In this document: positions 10,791-23,229 of the stretch, piece after piece
Numbering within the stretch: position 1 is the stretch's first letter
How the letters are laid out: every line of letters starts with the position of its first letter
Notes under the pieces: generated by a model
Seen by the model: the letters and a program-made list of their open reading frames with translations, nothing else
What the model was told of the DNA's origin: nothing
Database searches by the model: none
NCBI RefSeq assembly: GCF_014898055.3
Contig: NW_023600993.1
Location: 17,078,850-17,142,849, forward strand
Source of the DNA: Talpa occidentalis
Taxonomy: Eukaryota > Chordata > Mammalia > Eulipotyphla > Talpidae
Direction: 5' to 3'
Length of the DNA: 64,000 nt
Program-made: the position numbers and the translations under genes

Positions 10791-12225
10791 CCCAAACTAC
10801 TACTCCGAAGTCCTTTCGTAATCACCAGAATTGGCTACCACTTACATCCCTGCTGCAGTATTTGAGAATGTCCCAGGATGCTGTGTACCTGTGCACTCAG
10901 GACAAGCCCCCACACTGGTTCACACCTTCTGGTGTCTTTGTCATTCAACCTCTATGGCCCATGACCAGAAAGATATATTCCCATAACTCACACAACATAG
11001 CCATCCTCAGCCCTGTACGGCTGCTGCCCCCAGGCTTATCCGAAGGAAGTCTGATCCTTCTGTCTTGTTCCACAGCATAGACAGGCAAAGGTCTCTGTTG
11101 AATTTCCCAAAACATCAACAATCTGTAAATAAAGCAAGCTCACTGCAGTAAGGGAGAATGCCACCTTAACACAGGCTCAGTAATACCTTAGAAGGGGGAA
11201 ATCAAAGCTAGGGTAATTATAGGGATTTAGGGTCAACTAAATTATAGAGTTTGGGGTCCAACTGGGTTAAAGTCTGTGTTTTGAGATGAGGAGCTGATTA
11301 GGAGTGGGCAAAGTCTGTAACATAACAGTTCAGGCAGAAACAGAAGTGAGAGCCTGGGAGCAAATCAGGATCAGTAAATTGTTTGATTAGCAAGCTGTTT
11401 GCCCAGGTAAGCAGACTACAAGTTCTGATAAATTGATCAGTGAGAATTTCTTGAGGTAAACAGTGAGGTTATTTATTGTTGTACAGTGTTATCTTTCCCA
11501 GGCAAGGTTTTTCTGGAATAAATAACTAAATCATGTTAATATAGGTAAACTGGAGTCTTCTATATCTTGTAGACACACAAGGGTTCATTTTTATCACCCC
11601 CTATCTAGACCTCATCCCTATTCTAGATCTTCCTCACCTGGACACAGGCAGGTCATTTTCTCCCATCGAGGCCTTTTAGAAACTCAGAATTAGCCCAATT
11701 CACTCTCAATCTTATTAGGGGGAAAAAGGAAATAAAGAAAGGATACTTTCCCTTCTTTCTCTTCCAGAGAAAGGGGAGACCCCACTTCTAACAAAGGTCA
11801 AACTTGAGATTGCTGGTAAAGAAATTCCCTATAGGCTAACCCAACCTTGTCCACATTTATCCACATGTATAAATTAACTCAACTGCCACCAATGCTCTAA
11901 TCTTGGGAGCTTCAATGGGAACAGGAAAGATTTTCAAAAGTTATAACCTCAGTGATATTTCAAGGAGCTACATCCCACACACCCCACCCCCACCCCAGAG
12001 GAAATAAGTTGTCTTGTGACCATGTCTATCTCAATTGAAAACCAGACACACTGAGTAATACAATTTTATATGGTGACAACTAACATCCCCACAGCATTTC
12101 AGATTCCAAATGTTAATTAGTAGAGGCTCACTGCAACCCAGGGGTACTTTCACAACATGATTTATTCAGATCTAATCCATTCCCATAAATGTGTTCGACA
12201 GTATATTTTCAGACAGTAGGAGATT
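10791..12225. other. Unassigned stretch, possibly an old retroviral remnant
   Basis: The sequence is less AT-rich than its surroundings. It includes TCTTGTTCCACAGCATAGACAGG and a G/T-rich part near 11,200-11,480. I cannot match it to a family, find LTR pairs or see coding motifs. An open frame (10586-11080) runs from the L1 fragment into this stretch. A repeat origin is suspected only from its texture. Confidence 0.3.
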
Positions 12226-12237
12226 CTATTCTGTTAC

Positions 12238-12948
12238 TTTATTTTTTATATTATTTTATTTTATATATTTTACATCATTTTTTATTTTTGCACAATATAT
12301 GCATTTTCATCTTGATTATATTACCCATACCATTCCCACCCCCCTTATCTTGACCCTAATCCCACTTCTCTTCCCCTCCCCCAGAGTGTGTCTCTGGTTT
12401 ATAGTTGCTTGTTGATTTTGATTTTTACTTTATTATAATTAGTCTTTTTACTGGTCCCTTATTTAGGTTTTCTAAATTCCTGCTATGAGTGAGACCATCT
12501 GGTATTTTTCTTTTTCTTTCTGGCTTATTTTGTTGAGCATGATCCCTTCCTGCTCCATCCATGTTGCTGCAAATTGCATGAGCTTGTCTTTTTTGATTGC
12601 TGAGTAATATTCCATTGTGTACATGTACCACATCTTCTTGATCCAGTCATCTATTTTTGGGCATTTGGGTTGTTTCCACAGCTTAGCTATTGTAAATAGT
12701 ACTGCTATAAACATAGGGGTGCAGGTGCCCTTTGGAATTAATGATTCTGTGTCCTCTGGGTAAATATCTAGGAGTGGAATTGCTAGATCATATGGAGCTC
12801 CATCTTTAGCAGGTTGAGGTATCTCCACACAGCTTTCCATAGTGGCTGGATCCGTTTGCACTCCCACCAGCAGTGCAGGAGAGTTCCTTTTTCACCACAT
12901 CCTTGCAAACATTTATTGTTGCTAGTTTTCTCACTGGTGTAAGACAGT
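12238..12948 (-). mobile_element. L1 3' segment of a twin-primed insertion
   Basis: Reading the minus strand, this holds the end of ORF2 (12472-12867; residues [20 protein letters not shown]) followed by the 3' UTR and an A-rich end at the left. It joins at about 12948 to an upstream ORF2 segment lying in the opposite orientation. The flanking TTACTTTA at about 12234 and 13992 is a likely target-site duplication. Here ORF2 reads through the codon (PYDLAIPLL) that is TAG in the younger copies. Confidence 0.85.
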
Positions 12949-13990
12949 TATTGAAACAAAAAAAAAAAAACTAATAAAAGAGGTAAAGGATCTATACAAA
13001 GAAAACTATGAAACACTGTTAAAAAAAAATAGAATAAGACACAAAGAAATGGAAAGACATCTCCTGCTCATAGATTGGAAGAATTAGCATTATCAAAATG
13101 GACATCCTATCAAAAGCAATTTACAAATTCAATGATATTCCAATAAAAATTTCAATGACATTCTTCAAAGAAATAGAAAAAATATTGATGAAATTCATAT
13201 GGAGCCACCAAAAACCCCAAATAGCCAAAGCTCTCCTGGAAAAAAAAAAGAAGGGAATGGAGGCATCACATGCCCAGATTTCAAACTATACCACAAAGCC
13301 ATAATACTCAAAACTGCATGGTATTGGAACAAGAAAAGACACATGGACCAATGGAACTGAACAGAAAATCCAGAAATAAACCCACAGATTTATGGTCAAC
13401 TAATCTTTGACAAAGGAGCAAAGAATACACACTGGAGCAAAAAAGTTTGTTCAATAATTGGTGTTGGTAAAACTGGGTTGCTACATGCAAAAGAATGAAG
13501 CTTGACTACTACCTCACACCATGCACAAAAACCCACTCAAAATGGATTAAAGAACTAGGCATAAGACCTGAAACCATAAGATATATAGAAGGAAATATAG
13601 GCAAAACACTACATGACATATACCTCAGCAACATCTTTAAAGACTCATCACCCAAAGCAGTGATAGCAAAAGCAAAAATAAACAGCTGGGACTACATCAA
13701 ATTAAAGAGCTTCTGTACAGCAAAAGAAGACAATAACCAAAACAAAGAGACACCCCACCAATTGGGAGAAAATTTTTGCACACAACACTAATGATAAAGG
13801 ACTGATCACAAAAATCTACAAAGAGCTGAGGAGACTCAACAAAAGCAAAGTAAATAATCCAGTCAAAAAATGGGCAGAAGAGCTAAAAAGGAACTTCTCC
13901 AAAAAGGAAATGCAAATGGCCAAAAGGCATATGAAAAAATGTTCAGCATCGCTTGTAATCAGGGAAATTCAAATCAAAACTATTTCATTA
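12949..13990 (+). mobile_element. L1 5' segment, inverted, of the same insertion
   Basis: It contains ORF2 from the end of the reverse transcriptase domain (residues [24 protein letters not shown]) to the C-terminal region, with several frame breaks. Its right end (AAATCAAAACTA) is about 15 bases short of where the left segment begins (CTCACTGGTGTAAGA in reverse). The two pieces are therefore adjacent parts of one element, one of them flipped, which is the classic twin-priming product. At 13244-13250 it carries the A_AAA_AAG heptamer shared with the younger copies. Confidence 0.85.
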
Positions 13991-13995
13991 CTTTA

Positions 13996-14838
13996 AATGG
14001 CTAAAGTATAGCTATGTTCCCAGCCCATCCAAAATCTCTAACACATTTCCCCTAATGTCCCTAAAAGTCTTCAACACCATATAATAGCACACCAAGGACA
14101 TTACAGAATGAAGATATTTAAAATACCAATTACTGAATTATTGAACACCTAATGAATTTACCAGAATTCAATGATTCTGAAAGTGTTTGATGTAAAAAAT
14201 GTCTTCTATTCTGCCACAAAAAGTACTTAATACATGTAAATTTGTAATATATTAAAGATATATCAAAAATATAAAAGATATCAAAGCCACTATCTATTGA
14301 TAAATTAGATCAGATTGGTGGAGTAGGGACAAGAGTGGGAAGGGGAAGAGGTAAAAGGATCCAATATTAATCAAAATTCCACAGAAGGTACCTTTGGCTC
14401 AACCCCACAGGGGTACTCTGAAACCATGTGGTCATACTTTAGAGTTGCTCCTACAGAGATCAAGAGAGGCAGAGGATTTTCACTCCCCATTTATAAGTCC
14501 TTGGTTAACGGCTGCCTTTGGGATGAGGTATAACTAAATTCCCAGATATTTCAAATTCCCCATGTATGCAGGCCAAACAGATACTGGAGATCTCAAAGAG
14601 GGCCTTCAACGAAAGGCACTTACTGTTGGTAGCAAAAGCACACAGGATACATTTCCTACTCTGATTCCTTTCTGCACACACGTAGAATTGAGGCCCCCAA
14701 AAGATAAAACAACTTGTCACATTGTGACTGAGAGGCTCAGTCAGAGCCAGAAGGGCTTCTGACCTCCTTTAATATTTTTTTTTTAATTTTAATGACATAG
14801 GCCCTCTCAGCTTTCTTTTTTTCCCAACTGGATATTCT
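13996..14838. other. Unassigned stretch
   Basis: Nothing supportable is seen in this AT-rich sequence. Confidence 0.45.
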
Positions 14839-14854
14839 AATTGCTTTAGTTTTC

Positions 14855-15126
14855 TTTTTTTTAAGATTTTATTTATTTATGCATACAAGAGCTGGAGTAC
14901 AGGCCAGAGATGTGGGGGGTGAGAGGATTCACCATAGACAGATTGGGGAACAGAACAGGCAGTCTGACTGACTAAAATACACTGCTGAGGGGAGCAGCGG
15001 GTAAGACAGGAGAGGTCTGCCTCGTCATGTGTGTTGCTCCCTGGCTGGAGATCAAGCTCATGCTGCAGAGGCTGTGGATTGCTTCATAGTGTGGTGCTTA
15101 ACCCCTTGCCCCACCAGGGAGGCCCA
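14855..15126 (-). mobile_element. tRNA-derived SINE, subfamily A, with perfect TSD
   Basis: The minus strand reads from head (GGGCCTCCCTGGTGGGGCAAGGGGTTAAG) at the right to tail (GCATAAATAAATAAAATCTTAAAA) at the left. It is flanked by a perfect 16-bp duplication AATTGCTTTAGTTTTC at 14839-14854 and 15127-15142, which fixes the insertion boundaries. Confidence 0.93.
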
Positions 15127-15142
15127 AATTGCTTTAGTTTTC

Positions 15143-15439
15143 ACTTCATTGCTACAAAAGCAATTTGTGCATTTATCAACTCAAGTGTCCCAAGTCTTTG
15201 AAACCAAGCCTGCTGTATTTTACCTTTAATTGACCAGAACTGATTACAATGTTTCAGGGGAGTAAAGAACTCAGTGTTGTACATGAGGAAGAAGACAGTC
15301 TTTTCGTTACAGTGCTTTTGCTATGGCTTTGGGTTATTCGGTTAAAGTCACCCAGTTGGCTGATGTTTCTGGTACCAGCTCACAATAATTCTTGGACCTC
15401 ATGCTATCACCCAAGGTCTCCTTAGATCACTACACCTCT
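15143..15439. other. Unassigned stretch
   Basis: I see nothing recognisable here. Confidence 0.4.
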
Positions 15440-15720
15440 TCCATCATACACAGTCATTAGAAATTGCTTCCTTTGGGAAAATTTCCCTGCCCACCTCCAA
15501 GACCAGGCTGAACTACCTGCTGTTACAAGAATATAAAATAAGAATCCTTGTCAAGGGACTTATCCTACTCTTCTCTAAATTTCTTCAGACATTATTCTCC
15601 ATTTATTCCATCAGATATTGAAAACAATAATTGTCTTATTGTTGTGTCCCCAATTTTGTGAGATATGGTAGGTTGTCTAGTAAAAATTATTGAATGTATA
15701 ATTTGTGAGAAAAATCTCTT
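15440..15720 (+). repeat. Possible L2/CR1-class fragment
   Basis: AAATTTCCCTGCCCACCTCCAAGACCAGGCTGAACTACC followed by TCTCTAAATTTCTTC and TTGTGTCCCC parallels the tail of ancient mammalian LINEs. The call rests on general resemblance only. Confidence 0.35.
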
Positions 15721-17599
15721 TCTAAATTATAACAGATGGTGCAAAGCTCTCAATAAATAATCAATATCATTTTTTCACCAATCATCCTTTTTCACCAATA
15801 TACATCAATATATATTAACCAATATCCATTTTTCATCAATAAGCAAAAGGGTTCACATAGAAAAGTATCTTCAGCTCACCTTTAAGCCTGGAAGGACACT
15901 GGGCACATGTCCTCTTAGCCAGAAAGGAAAAAATTCTTTCCTACAACCACTAATACCATAGCTACTGGGAAAGGACTAAGCCCTTGTCCTTTCATGTGTT
16001 CAAGTACAATCCTAACAAAAGTGAATTAAACCAGTATAGAAAAAGTTAATATTCTCGTTTTAGTCCTACCCTGTCTATGCTCATAGATTTTCCTATACTT
16101 AAATACACATAGATTATCCATAACTATAATCTCTTAATTTTACTTTTTGTGTGAGAATAAATAATTCACACAATTCAGAACAGCTTCTGGATGCAACACT
16201 GAATCAAATTCTAAGATTATCATAAGATATTTTCTCTAGCTCCATTACTCTCCCGAGATGCTCTTCAAATAGATGTACTCTGCTGTGGAACATTGAATAC
16301 CATGTGGAATGCAATAAATCTAACAAATCACTCGATTAAGAGCCATGTTATGTGTCCTGACAGTCTTCTCCATGCAAGTCTTTCCATTTTAAAATAACAA
16401 ATCTAACACAACACAATGAATTCCAATTCTGATCATAAAACTACCCAGAGAGCCCAACAAACTATAATCATAAAATGTATCATAGCTAAATTGTTAGCAG
16501 AATGATTAATGTTATTCTCACAATCAATTCAGGTTTTAAAGAGTATCATTTTAATCATATATGCCCTTTCCACCTTTTTCTCATCCAACTGGAAACCCTC
16601 TGCAGAGCTTAGCTGCACTTATCTGAGCTAAGCTCCAGATCACAGGCTCCATATAGGTCTGATCCATGTGACTCGGTCTTCTGAGGCCAATGAGGGGCTC
16701 AGGATTTGTTTTTCTCATGGTGATGGCAGAAATTCAAGGCCATAGCCCAACTGCACCAACCTCTGCTAACAAAGCAAGTCACATGGCCACATACATGTAA
16801 AATGCTAGGGGTGAGTAGGGGTGGAGTTTGAAGCACATTCATTTCACAAGGAGTTAGAAAAGAGTGCTTATTTGCTGAAGAGTAACCTTGTCACAAATAA
16901 TCTGTATAAAATATTTACTGTATTTATTTTTGTATGGTGGGCTCAATGCCTTTGTAGTTCAGATGAGGCTGGAGGTATAGGGAAGGATTTATAGTTTCTG
17001 CTAAAAATAACAATAGTAATAATCATAGTTAATACTTCCAACAGTAGAATCCTATGGGTCATGATAATAATTGTTTAGTTTTAATTCATGAAAAAATCTC
17101 TCCTTCTTCTTCAATATTTTGGTTTCATACCTTTGAATATAAGCCTGCCCCATCTTTTTTTTTCTCATTTAGTGATACTGTATTTATCCATTTCTACACA
17201 GTTTTTAAAAATGGATCTAATTTAATGTTGCCATTGAGCACTGAAACACATGGTTTTTGGATCTTTGGCACTAGGAAAGAGATGTGAATAGAAGGAAAAT
17301 AAGATGATCGAGTGATATGGGTATGGTGTACATCAGAGTTCAGAGTCCACTTTCCTTATTTCACAAATAGGGAAAGTGTAGCCCTGAAAAGTGCCCAAGG
17401 TTATGTAATGACTATGCCAGTCACACCACATCTTGGCTCCCCAAATTTACTATGGCACATAAAAAATGTTATCTGAATCAGTGACCAAGTAAGAACCTTC
17501 CCCAATAATACTCCTACAAAGCTTTGTGTTTTATTAACCTTAATATGCTGCTTTCAGATAGAGACAGAACAAGTACTAGAGAAGGAGCCAGAAAACCTG
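15721..17599. other. Mostly unassigned AT-rich DNA
   Basis: No gene is seen. Loose repetition of ACCAATAT and CATCAATA occurs at 15,750-15,840. A block near 16,690-16,800 (TTTTTCTCATGGTGATGGCAG..AAGCAAGTCACATGGCC) resembles a widespread ancient interspersed repeat that I cannot name securely. Confidence 0.4.
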
Positions 17600-17710
17600 T
17601 GTACTACTCCTTGTTCTTCCACTTGTTGGCCATGAGACCTGCAGTGAGCCAACTTACCCTGTCTGACCTCAATTTTCCCCCACTAAGAACAAAACCACTT
17701 GCTCTGTCTT
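17600..17710 (+). repeat. MIR-like fragment
   Basis: CCACTTGTTGGCCATGAGACC..TGACCTCAATTTTCCCC follows the MIR core order (..CTGTGTGACCTTGGGCAAG..CCTCAGTTTCC). It is short and diverged. Confidence 0.45.
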
Positions 17711-18950
17711 AGTCAGAAGTGGTTGCCAGGATCAAAATAAGAATCTGTGAGCATTGTCTCATGATACAAAAATGCAATTTGTTGGCATTCACCATCAGTA
17801 AGATATGCCTACGGTGTTTTTTTCATGTTGGCATATAATAAAACAAAGACCATAGTGAATTATTAAACATTAAAAGCCTTAGCATTTACCCTCAGGGAGA
17901 TAGCAAAATTGTTATGAATTCATCTATGTGATGCAGAGATAAATTATTGTACAACAAACTAAAAATTTCTGTCAATGTAAAACCAATTTCTCTGTAAAGG
18001 TGTAGAATATTTATTCTCATATAGACAGATAGTGTTCCAAGCCCTGGAAAATAGCCATAAATAAAGCAGACCAAAAAGTACAATTGTAAGTTACCTTTTG
18101 CCAAGAGTCCTGCCAATTAAGAGAACAGCCAGTTAATAAATCACTTTTGAGTAACCACTAGATACTGCAAGCCAGATGGGTGGATTTCCACTAAAGCAAA
18201 GTTTTCCAAGGCTGTGACTTTCTTAATAGTTTTTCTCTTTCCTTCAAATCAAAGACATCTTGATATTATGTTAAAATATATTAGTTTGCAAAGGCTATTG
18301 ACATTGTGATTGGCTTTGCTTGGGCCTGAATGAATGTTGACCCTAACTCAGGACCACTTAGCCCTAAAAGTCAGGGTACACCAGTGCATTTGCCACAGGC
18401 CTGCAAATAGAGGTTTTCACACATTTTTAAGTGCACTAAGGGAAACTGATGGTGCGAATCAGGGACCAGTCAACTAAAAATAGCCATTGGCTATTTTATG
18501 GAAATACTTTATGAAATTTGGCCTAAGATTATTGGTAAGAAGAAAGTAAAAATTAATGATAGCATTTGGGTATTTTCTGTAACTTCAAGAATTCTTATCA
18601 CTCTCATATACTATAAAAAAAAAATGACCCAGTCAGTGAAAAAGTATTTCAAGTACACCATTAAAGGTACTGATTTGTGGGAGCTGAGGAAGAAGAAGAG
18701 GGTACGTGGGAAAAGAGTTCTTTACTCTGCATTGGTATAAGCTGTCACCTAAGAGAACTCCTAGCCCCTGATGCATACAATTAGAGATGAAAATAGAAGT
18801 GAAAGGGGAAATAAAAAAAAAAAAATGTTGCCCAAAGACTCGGTATTAGGTATGTCTTGTACCTAAACAAAAAGGCATAATTCTCCATTTTCCACTTAAA
18901 AGGCATCTACTCCAGGGGACTAGCCTGACTCCTGCCCCTGCAGATCTGAG
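17711..18950. other. Unassigned stretch
   Basis: No gene or nameable repeat is seen. The frame at 18498-18740 is lysine-rich only because the DNA is A-rich. Confidence 0.45.
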
Positions 18951-19130
18951 CAAGTGCATTCACACTCACAGCATCATTCCTGAGTTCCCTCTCAGGGAAC
19001 TTACATCACAGAATCATTACTGCTTACTTTCTTGCCTACATACTTCTAGGGTAGGAACTCCATGGGATCAGCTGTGATTTCTATCTTATAATTATTCTGT
19101 ATAAATTCATGGCCTATGTTTGATATATCT
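18951..19130 (+). repeat. L2-like tail fragment
   Basis: CTTCTAGGGTAGGAACTCCATGGGATCAGCTGTGATTTC resembles the L2 3' end (..AGAATGTAAGCTCCATGAGGGCAGGGA..). The preceding part is too diverged to be sure. Confidence 0.45.
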
Positions 19131-20335
19131 TTGTAAAATTAAAGGATAGAAAATAAATGTTGAAAGTAAACACTGCAGAACACATAAATGAACACCTTCT
19201 GAAAGAGACTGAAGAGAACAAAATTAACTAAAATTCTTCAAACTGAGTGCCTGGTAGACAAGGAAAATGAATTTGTGGGTGGGTAGACATCTTATTTCTC
19301 CTTATCTCCCCAGGCCATGGAAAATACTTAGTAACTATTGAACAGATATACAATAAATGAATTGTTGTCTAAATACAGAAAACAGAATAGGACTTTAAGG
19401 TTTATCTCATTTTAAAATGTGACCATAATACTGGTTGCTTAACTAATTCTTCTGATGCCTATCAAGGGTCATCATCCTAGAATTAGCTAGAGAGCTAATT
19501 AATCTCAAAAAAGGCAACTGACCTCCCTCAATAACTCTTTTTCTAAACAAATCTAAGAATGGAAATCTCTTGTTTCTTCCTGAAGCCCATCAAAGAAACA
19601 ATACAAATCTCTCTCTGATAAAACATTGGAAGCTATCCCATAACTGTTAATTTTAACCATATTTTACTCATTATTTCATTAAATATTTCCTTTAAGGAAA
19701 GGAAATATAAACGTGATTGTTGGAAACTGTCTCCACTTTGGCCCTAATATGTCACTAAGATATTAAAGAATCTTTTAACTATAAACACTGTCTCTGCCTC
19801 TGTGTTTTTCTATATTCTCTTTCTATTTCAGCCCAATTGTTTGATAATTCAGCTGATGGCACTGTCAAATAAGAACCAGTCTCCATGGAGTATATCATCA
19901 ATAGACTAAGGAATTAGTCTACTGACTTCCTTACTTCAGCTCAAAATGAGATAGATAGCACTTCATTTTTATAGATGACATCATTTGGGACCTAGAATCT
20001 GTATTTTGCTCTAATAAGCCTTCCTTGTCCTTATCAAGGCCCAATTACATAGCGAGTCCAGTCATCGAGATATTAATTGCATGTAAACACTTGTTAGAAA
20101 TTGAATAATGCCCAAAAAGGATTGAATATTGCACATGTTTAACATGTATTTGGTGCTATGGCCTGCGATAGAGGTTTAACAAGGTTGTAAAGGTCCGTGC
20201 TAAACTAATTATGGCTGCTGATTTCTTAAGAACAGAAACACGAGAGCTCTTTCTGCAATGTGAGCACACTCAAGCCAGGAAAAGAGTGCTCAACAGAAGC
20301 CACCTTGAAAAGTGTTATCTATGCTAACCAAGGAA
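19131..20335. other. Unassigned stretch
   Basis: Nothing supportable is seen. Confidence 0.45.
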
Positions 20336-20339
20336 AAAA

Positions 20340-21070
20340 AAAAGATGAAAAATCAAGAATGAATAAAGGGATTATAATCCAATGATACAGAAATAAATGA
20401 AGTATCAACAATTATATGCAAACAAATTGGATCACCCAGATGAAATGAAAAAAATTTTAGAAAGACAAGTTCTACCAAAGTTGATTCAAGAAAGTACAAA
20501 ATATCTAATTAGAACTGTAACAAGTAAAGAAATTTCACTTAATAAAATCAAAACCCTTCTCACAAAAAAAATCTCAGCCCAAATAACTTCGTGACTGAGT
20601 TCTACCAGTTAATATTGATCATTCATAAATTCTTGCAAAATATAGAGAAGATGGGAATGTATTACAACTCATTTGATGAAGTCAGAATATTTCTGGTACT
20701 ACAATGTAGCCAAAGAAAACATAAAAAAGAACAGACCTATATAGCTCTTATGAATATCAATGCAAAAACTTAACAAAATACTAGGAAACTGAATCCAGCA
20801 ACATGTAAGAAAGATACACAAAGACCAAGTAGGATTTATCCTGGAGTACAAGGTCAAACTGACACATAAAAATTAATCAAAGCAATACAAAATATTAATA
20901 ATGTATAAATCCACATGATCATTTCAATAAATGCAGAAAAATACATTTGACTAAATACAATACTATTTTGAAATTTAAAAAACACTCAATAAACTGGGCA
21001 TAAAAGACAAATTTCTAAATGAAATAAAGGCCACCAACACAAAAATCCACAGTTAATAATCACATTTGTA
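20340..21070 (+). repeat. Old L1 ORF2 fragment (reverse-transcriptase region)
   Basis: Broken frames encode YQQLYANKLDHPDEMKKI and NFVTEFYQLI, diverged versions of the L1 ORF2 linker and reverse-transcriptase entry ([18 protein letters not shown] and [10 protein letters not shown] in the young copy at 37.4-37.6 kb). Later nucleotides (CACAAAGACCAAGTAGGATTTATCC) match the HKDQVGFIP block. Many stops and indels show great age. Confidence 0.75.
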
Positions 21071-21684
21071 ATAATATTTTTGGATATTCTTATATCAAAC
21101 ATACTGGGCAATCAGATTATTTCTTGAATTACATATTCACCAAAAAAACACACATTTTCCTAGAAAAATGACTGATTCCAAGTCTGTGACATGAAATGTA
21201 CAAGACAAGGTTGGAAGCTGAAAAGGTGAGAAATCTTAAAGATTGCTGGGGTCACAAAAACTTTCAAAGACAAATGAAACAACCTGAGCAGACACAGAAA
21301 TATAGATCAACATTATTACTCCCTGAAATAATTTTTTTATTCAAAAAAATAAAACTTACAGCTCACCTTTGGAGAAAGCTAAGAAAATAACTCATGTTGG
21401 AAACTGGCAAATGATGGGAAATAATCAAACATATAAGCTGCCTTCCTGTATAAACTATAATGCAAGATAATCAAATAGTTAATGAGGGAAAGTTTGGCTT
21501 CTTGAAATTTTTCTAGCTAATAAATTTTTTAATGACAGAATGAGAACATCATTTTAAATATTCTTAATAGAATGATAAATAGGTGAAAATAATTCATAGC
21601 TGTTAACATAATGAAATAAGAATAATTGTACTTCATATGCCTCCTAACTGAAGTATATTTAATAAAAATCATAGCTGATGTCTT
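21071..21684. other. Unassigned AT-rich stretch between L1 fragments
   Basis: It may be decayed L1 sequence, but I cannot align it by eye. Confidence 0.35.
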
Positions 21685-21780
21685 ACCTGATGGTCTCAGT
21701 GCTATCACCACTGTAGCCTGTGTTCAATGGCAGGCCAGGGAGCTAACCCACATATGGCACAGCAGACATCTCCTGTCTAT
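21685..21780 (+). mobile_element. Degraded fragment of the tRNA-derived SINE
   Basis: CAGGCCAGGGAGCTAACCCACATATGGCACAGCAGACATCTCCTGTCT matches the body of the intact copies (GCCAGGGAGCTACCCACATGGTGCAGCAGACCTCTCCTGTCT). The head upstream is poorly preserved and the 3' half is absent. No clean duplication was found. Confidence 0.6.
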
Positions 21781-21789
21781 ATAATAATA

Positions 21790-22705
21790 AAAACACAGCA
21801 TATGAAAATATATGGAACATAGCTAAAACAATGCTTAAAAATAAATTTAATTTAATTTAATTTTCTAATATAATTGGAAAAGAAAAATAGTTTCAAATCA
21901 ATCTAACCTTGCATCTTACTAGAAAAATAGCAAATTGAACACAAAGCAAGCTGAAGGAAGAAAATAATAATAAACATAAGACAGTAAAATCATAAACTGA
22001 AAAACAAGAATGAAAATCAATGAAACCAAAAGTTAGTCTTTGAAAAGATCAATAAGAATGATATACCACTAGGAAAACTATCAAGGAAAAAAGAGAGAAA
22101 AGATACATATAACTAAGAGTGGGAATCAAAGAGAAGATACCATAGTAGATCTTAGAAACATTACAAGGATAATGAGGGAAAATATTATGCCAATGAATTC
22201 AAAATTAAATAAAATAGACAAATTCCTTCAAAGAAACCAACTATTCAAATTCATTCCAAATGAAATAGGTAATCATAATCTTATTTTATGATTAAAGAAA
22301 CTGAATTCATGATTTAAAAACTTTCACAAAGAAAACTCTAGACCCAGATGACTTCACTAGGGAATTCTACCAATTCTGCACAAACCCTGTCTGAAAGCAG
22401 AGGAGAAGGGAACACTTGACGATTCAGTCTATGTGTGGTAATGGCATAATGATTGTGTTTTTTGAAAGGGGGCCTTTGGAGAAATAATTAGTCATACATG
22501 ATGAAAGAAGTACAGACACAGGATATAATCTCTAGGATTTGCTATGAGACATTTAGGAGATGGTCATAAGGAGATAAGGAGTAGCAGGAGTTGGAGATGA
22601 AGGAAGATGAGTCAGATATCAATAATTACTGAAGCTAGGTTCACTACACCATTCTCTCCAGCTTTATGTGTTCAAAAATTTCCATAAAATAAAATCTAAT
22701 ATAAA
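21790..22705 (+). repeat. Second old L1: ORF2 remnant and 3' UTR
   Basis: Pieces equivalent to the ORF2 linker (ATAAAATAGACAAATTCCTT, GACCCAGATGACTTCACTAGGGAATTCTACCAA) are followed, after a large internal deletion, by an L1 3' UTR ending TTCACTACACCATTCTCTCCAGCTTTATGTG..TTTCCATAAAATAAAA. Its ORF2 part overlaps the element region already present at 20.3-21.1 kb. That implies two insertions rather than one. Confidence 0.65.
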
Positions 22706-22910
22706 GTTTTTTAAATAAGTGATTAAAAGTACTGCTTTCATAATACATCTCTAAGAGACTCATTCCAGTAAAGAATAACCATAGCCCTGCTGAGCTATAG
22801 ATCACCTTCCCTCAACTTTACAAGTTTCAAACACATGCCTATCCTCCCACTGATTTACTACAAAAATAGTTAATAGCTATCATATTGCAAGACTTTTTTT
22901 TAATATAATT
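22706..22910. other. Unassigned stretch
   Basis: Nothing recognisable is seen. Confidence 0.35.
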
Positions 22911-23170
22911 GTGTTAAATTAAGCCTTATAGTATCTCCCCCTTTTCTACAGGGGTTATGTGCCAAGACACATGGTGGATTCCTAAAATTGCCAATAGCAC
23001 TGAACACCATGTACATTATGCTTTTTCTACATGTACAACTATAATAAAGGGATTAAAAATAATAACTAATAATAAAATAGAACAATTACAACAATCTACT
23101 GTGATAAAAGTTACCTGAATGTGCTCTCTCACTTTCTCAAAATATCTTTTTATAATATTCTCAGACCACA
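22911..23170 (+). repeat. DNA-transposon fossil (Tigger-like)
   Basis: GGGGTTATGTGCCAAGACACATGGTGGATTCC, then AATAACTAATAATAAAATAGAACAATTACAACAAT and CTGTGATAAAAGTTACCTGAATGTGCTCTCTC, follow a common mammalian DNA-transposon consensus that I believe is of the Tigger group. No transposase frame remains. Confidence 0.5.
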
Positions 23171-23229
23171 GTTTTACAAATAAGTGGAAAGTGAAACTAC
23201 AGATAAGGAGGAAATACTATTAATTTCTT

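Noticed and set aside
15720..15845. CRISPR-like spaced repeats of ACCAATAT/CATCAATA
   Set aside because: The units are irregular in length and spacing, AT-rich and in a mammalian context. Simple sequence drift explains them.
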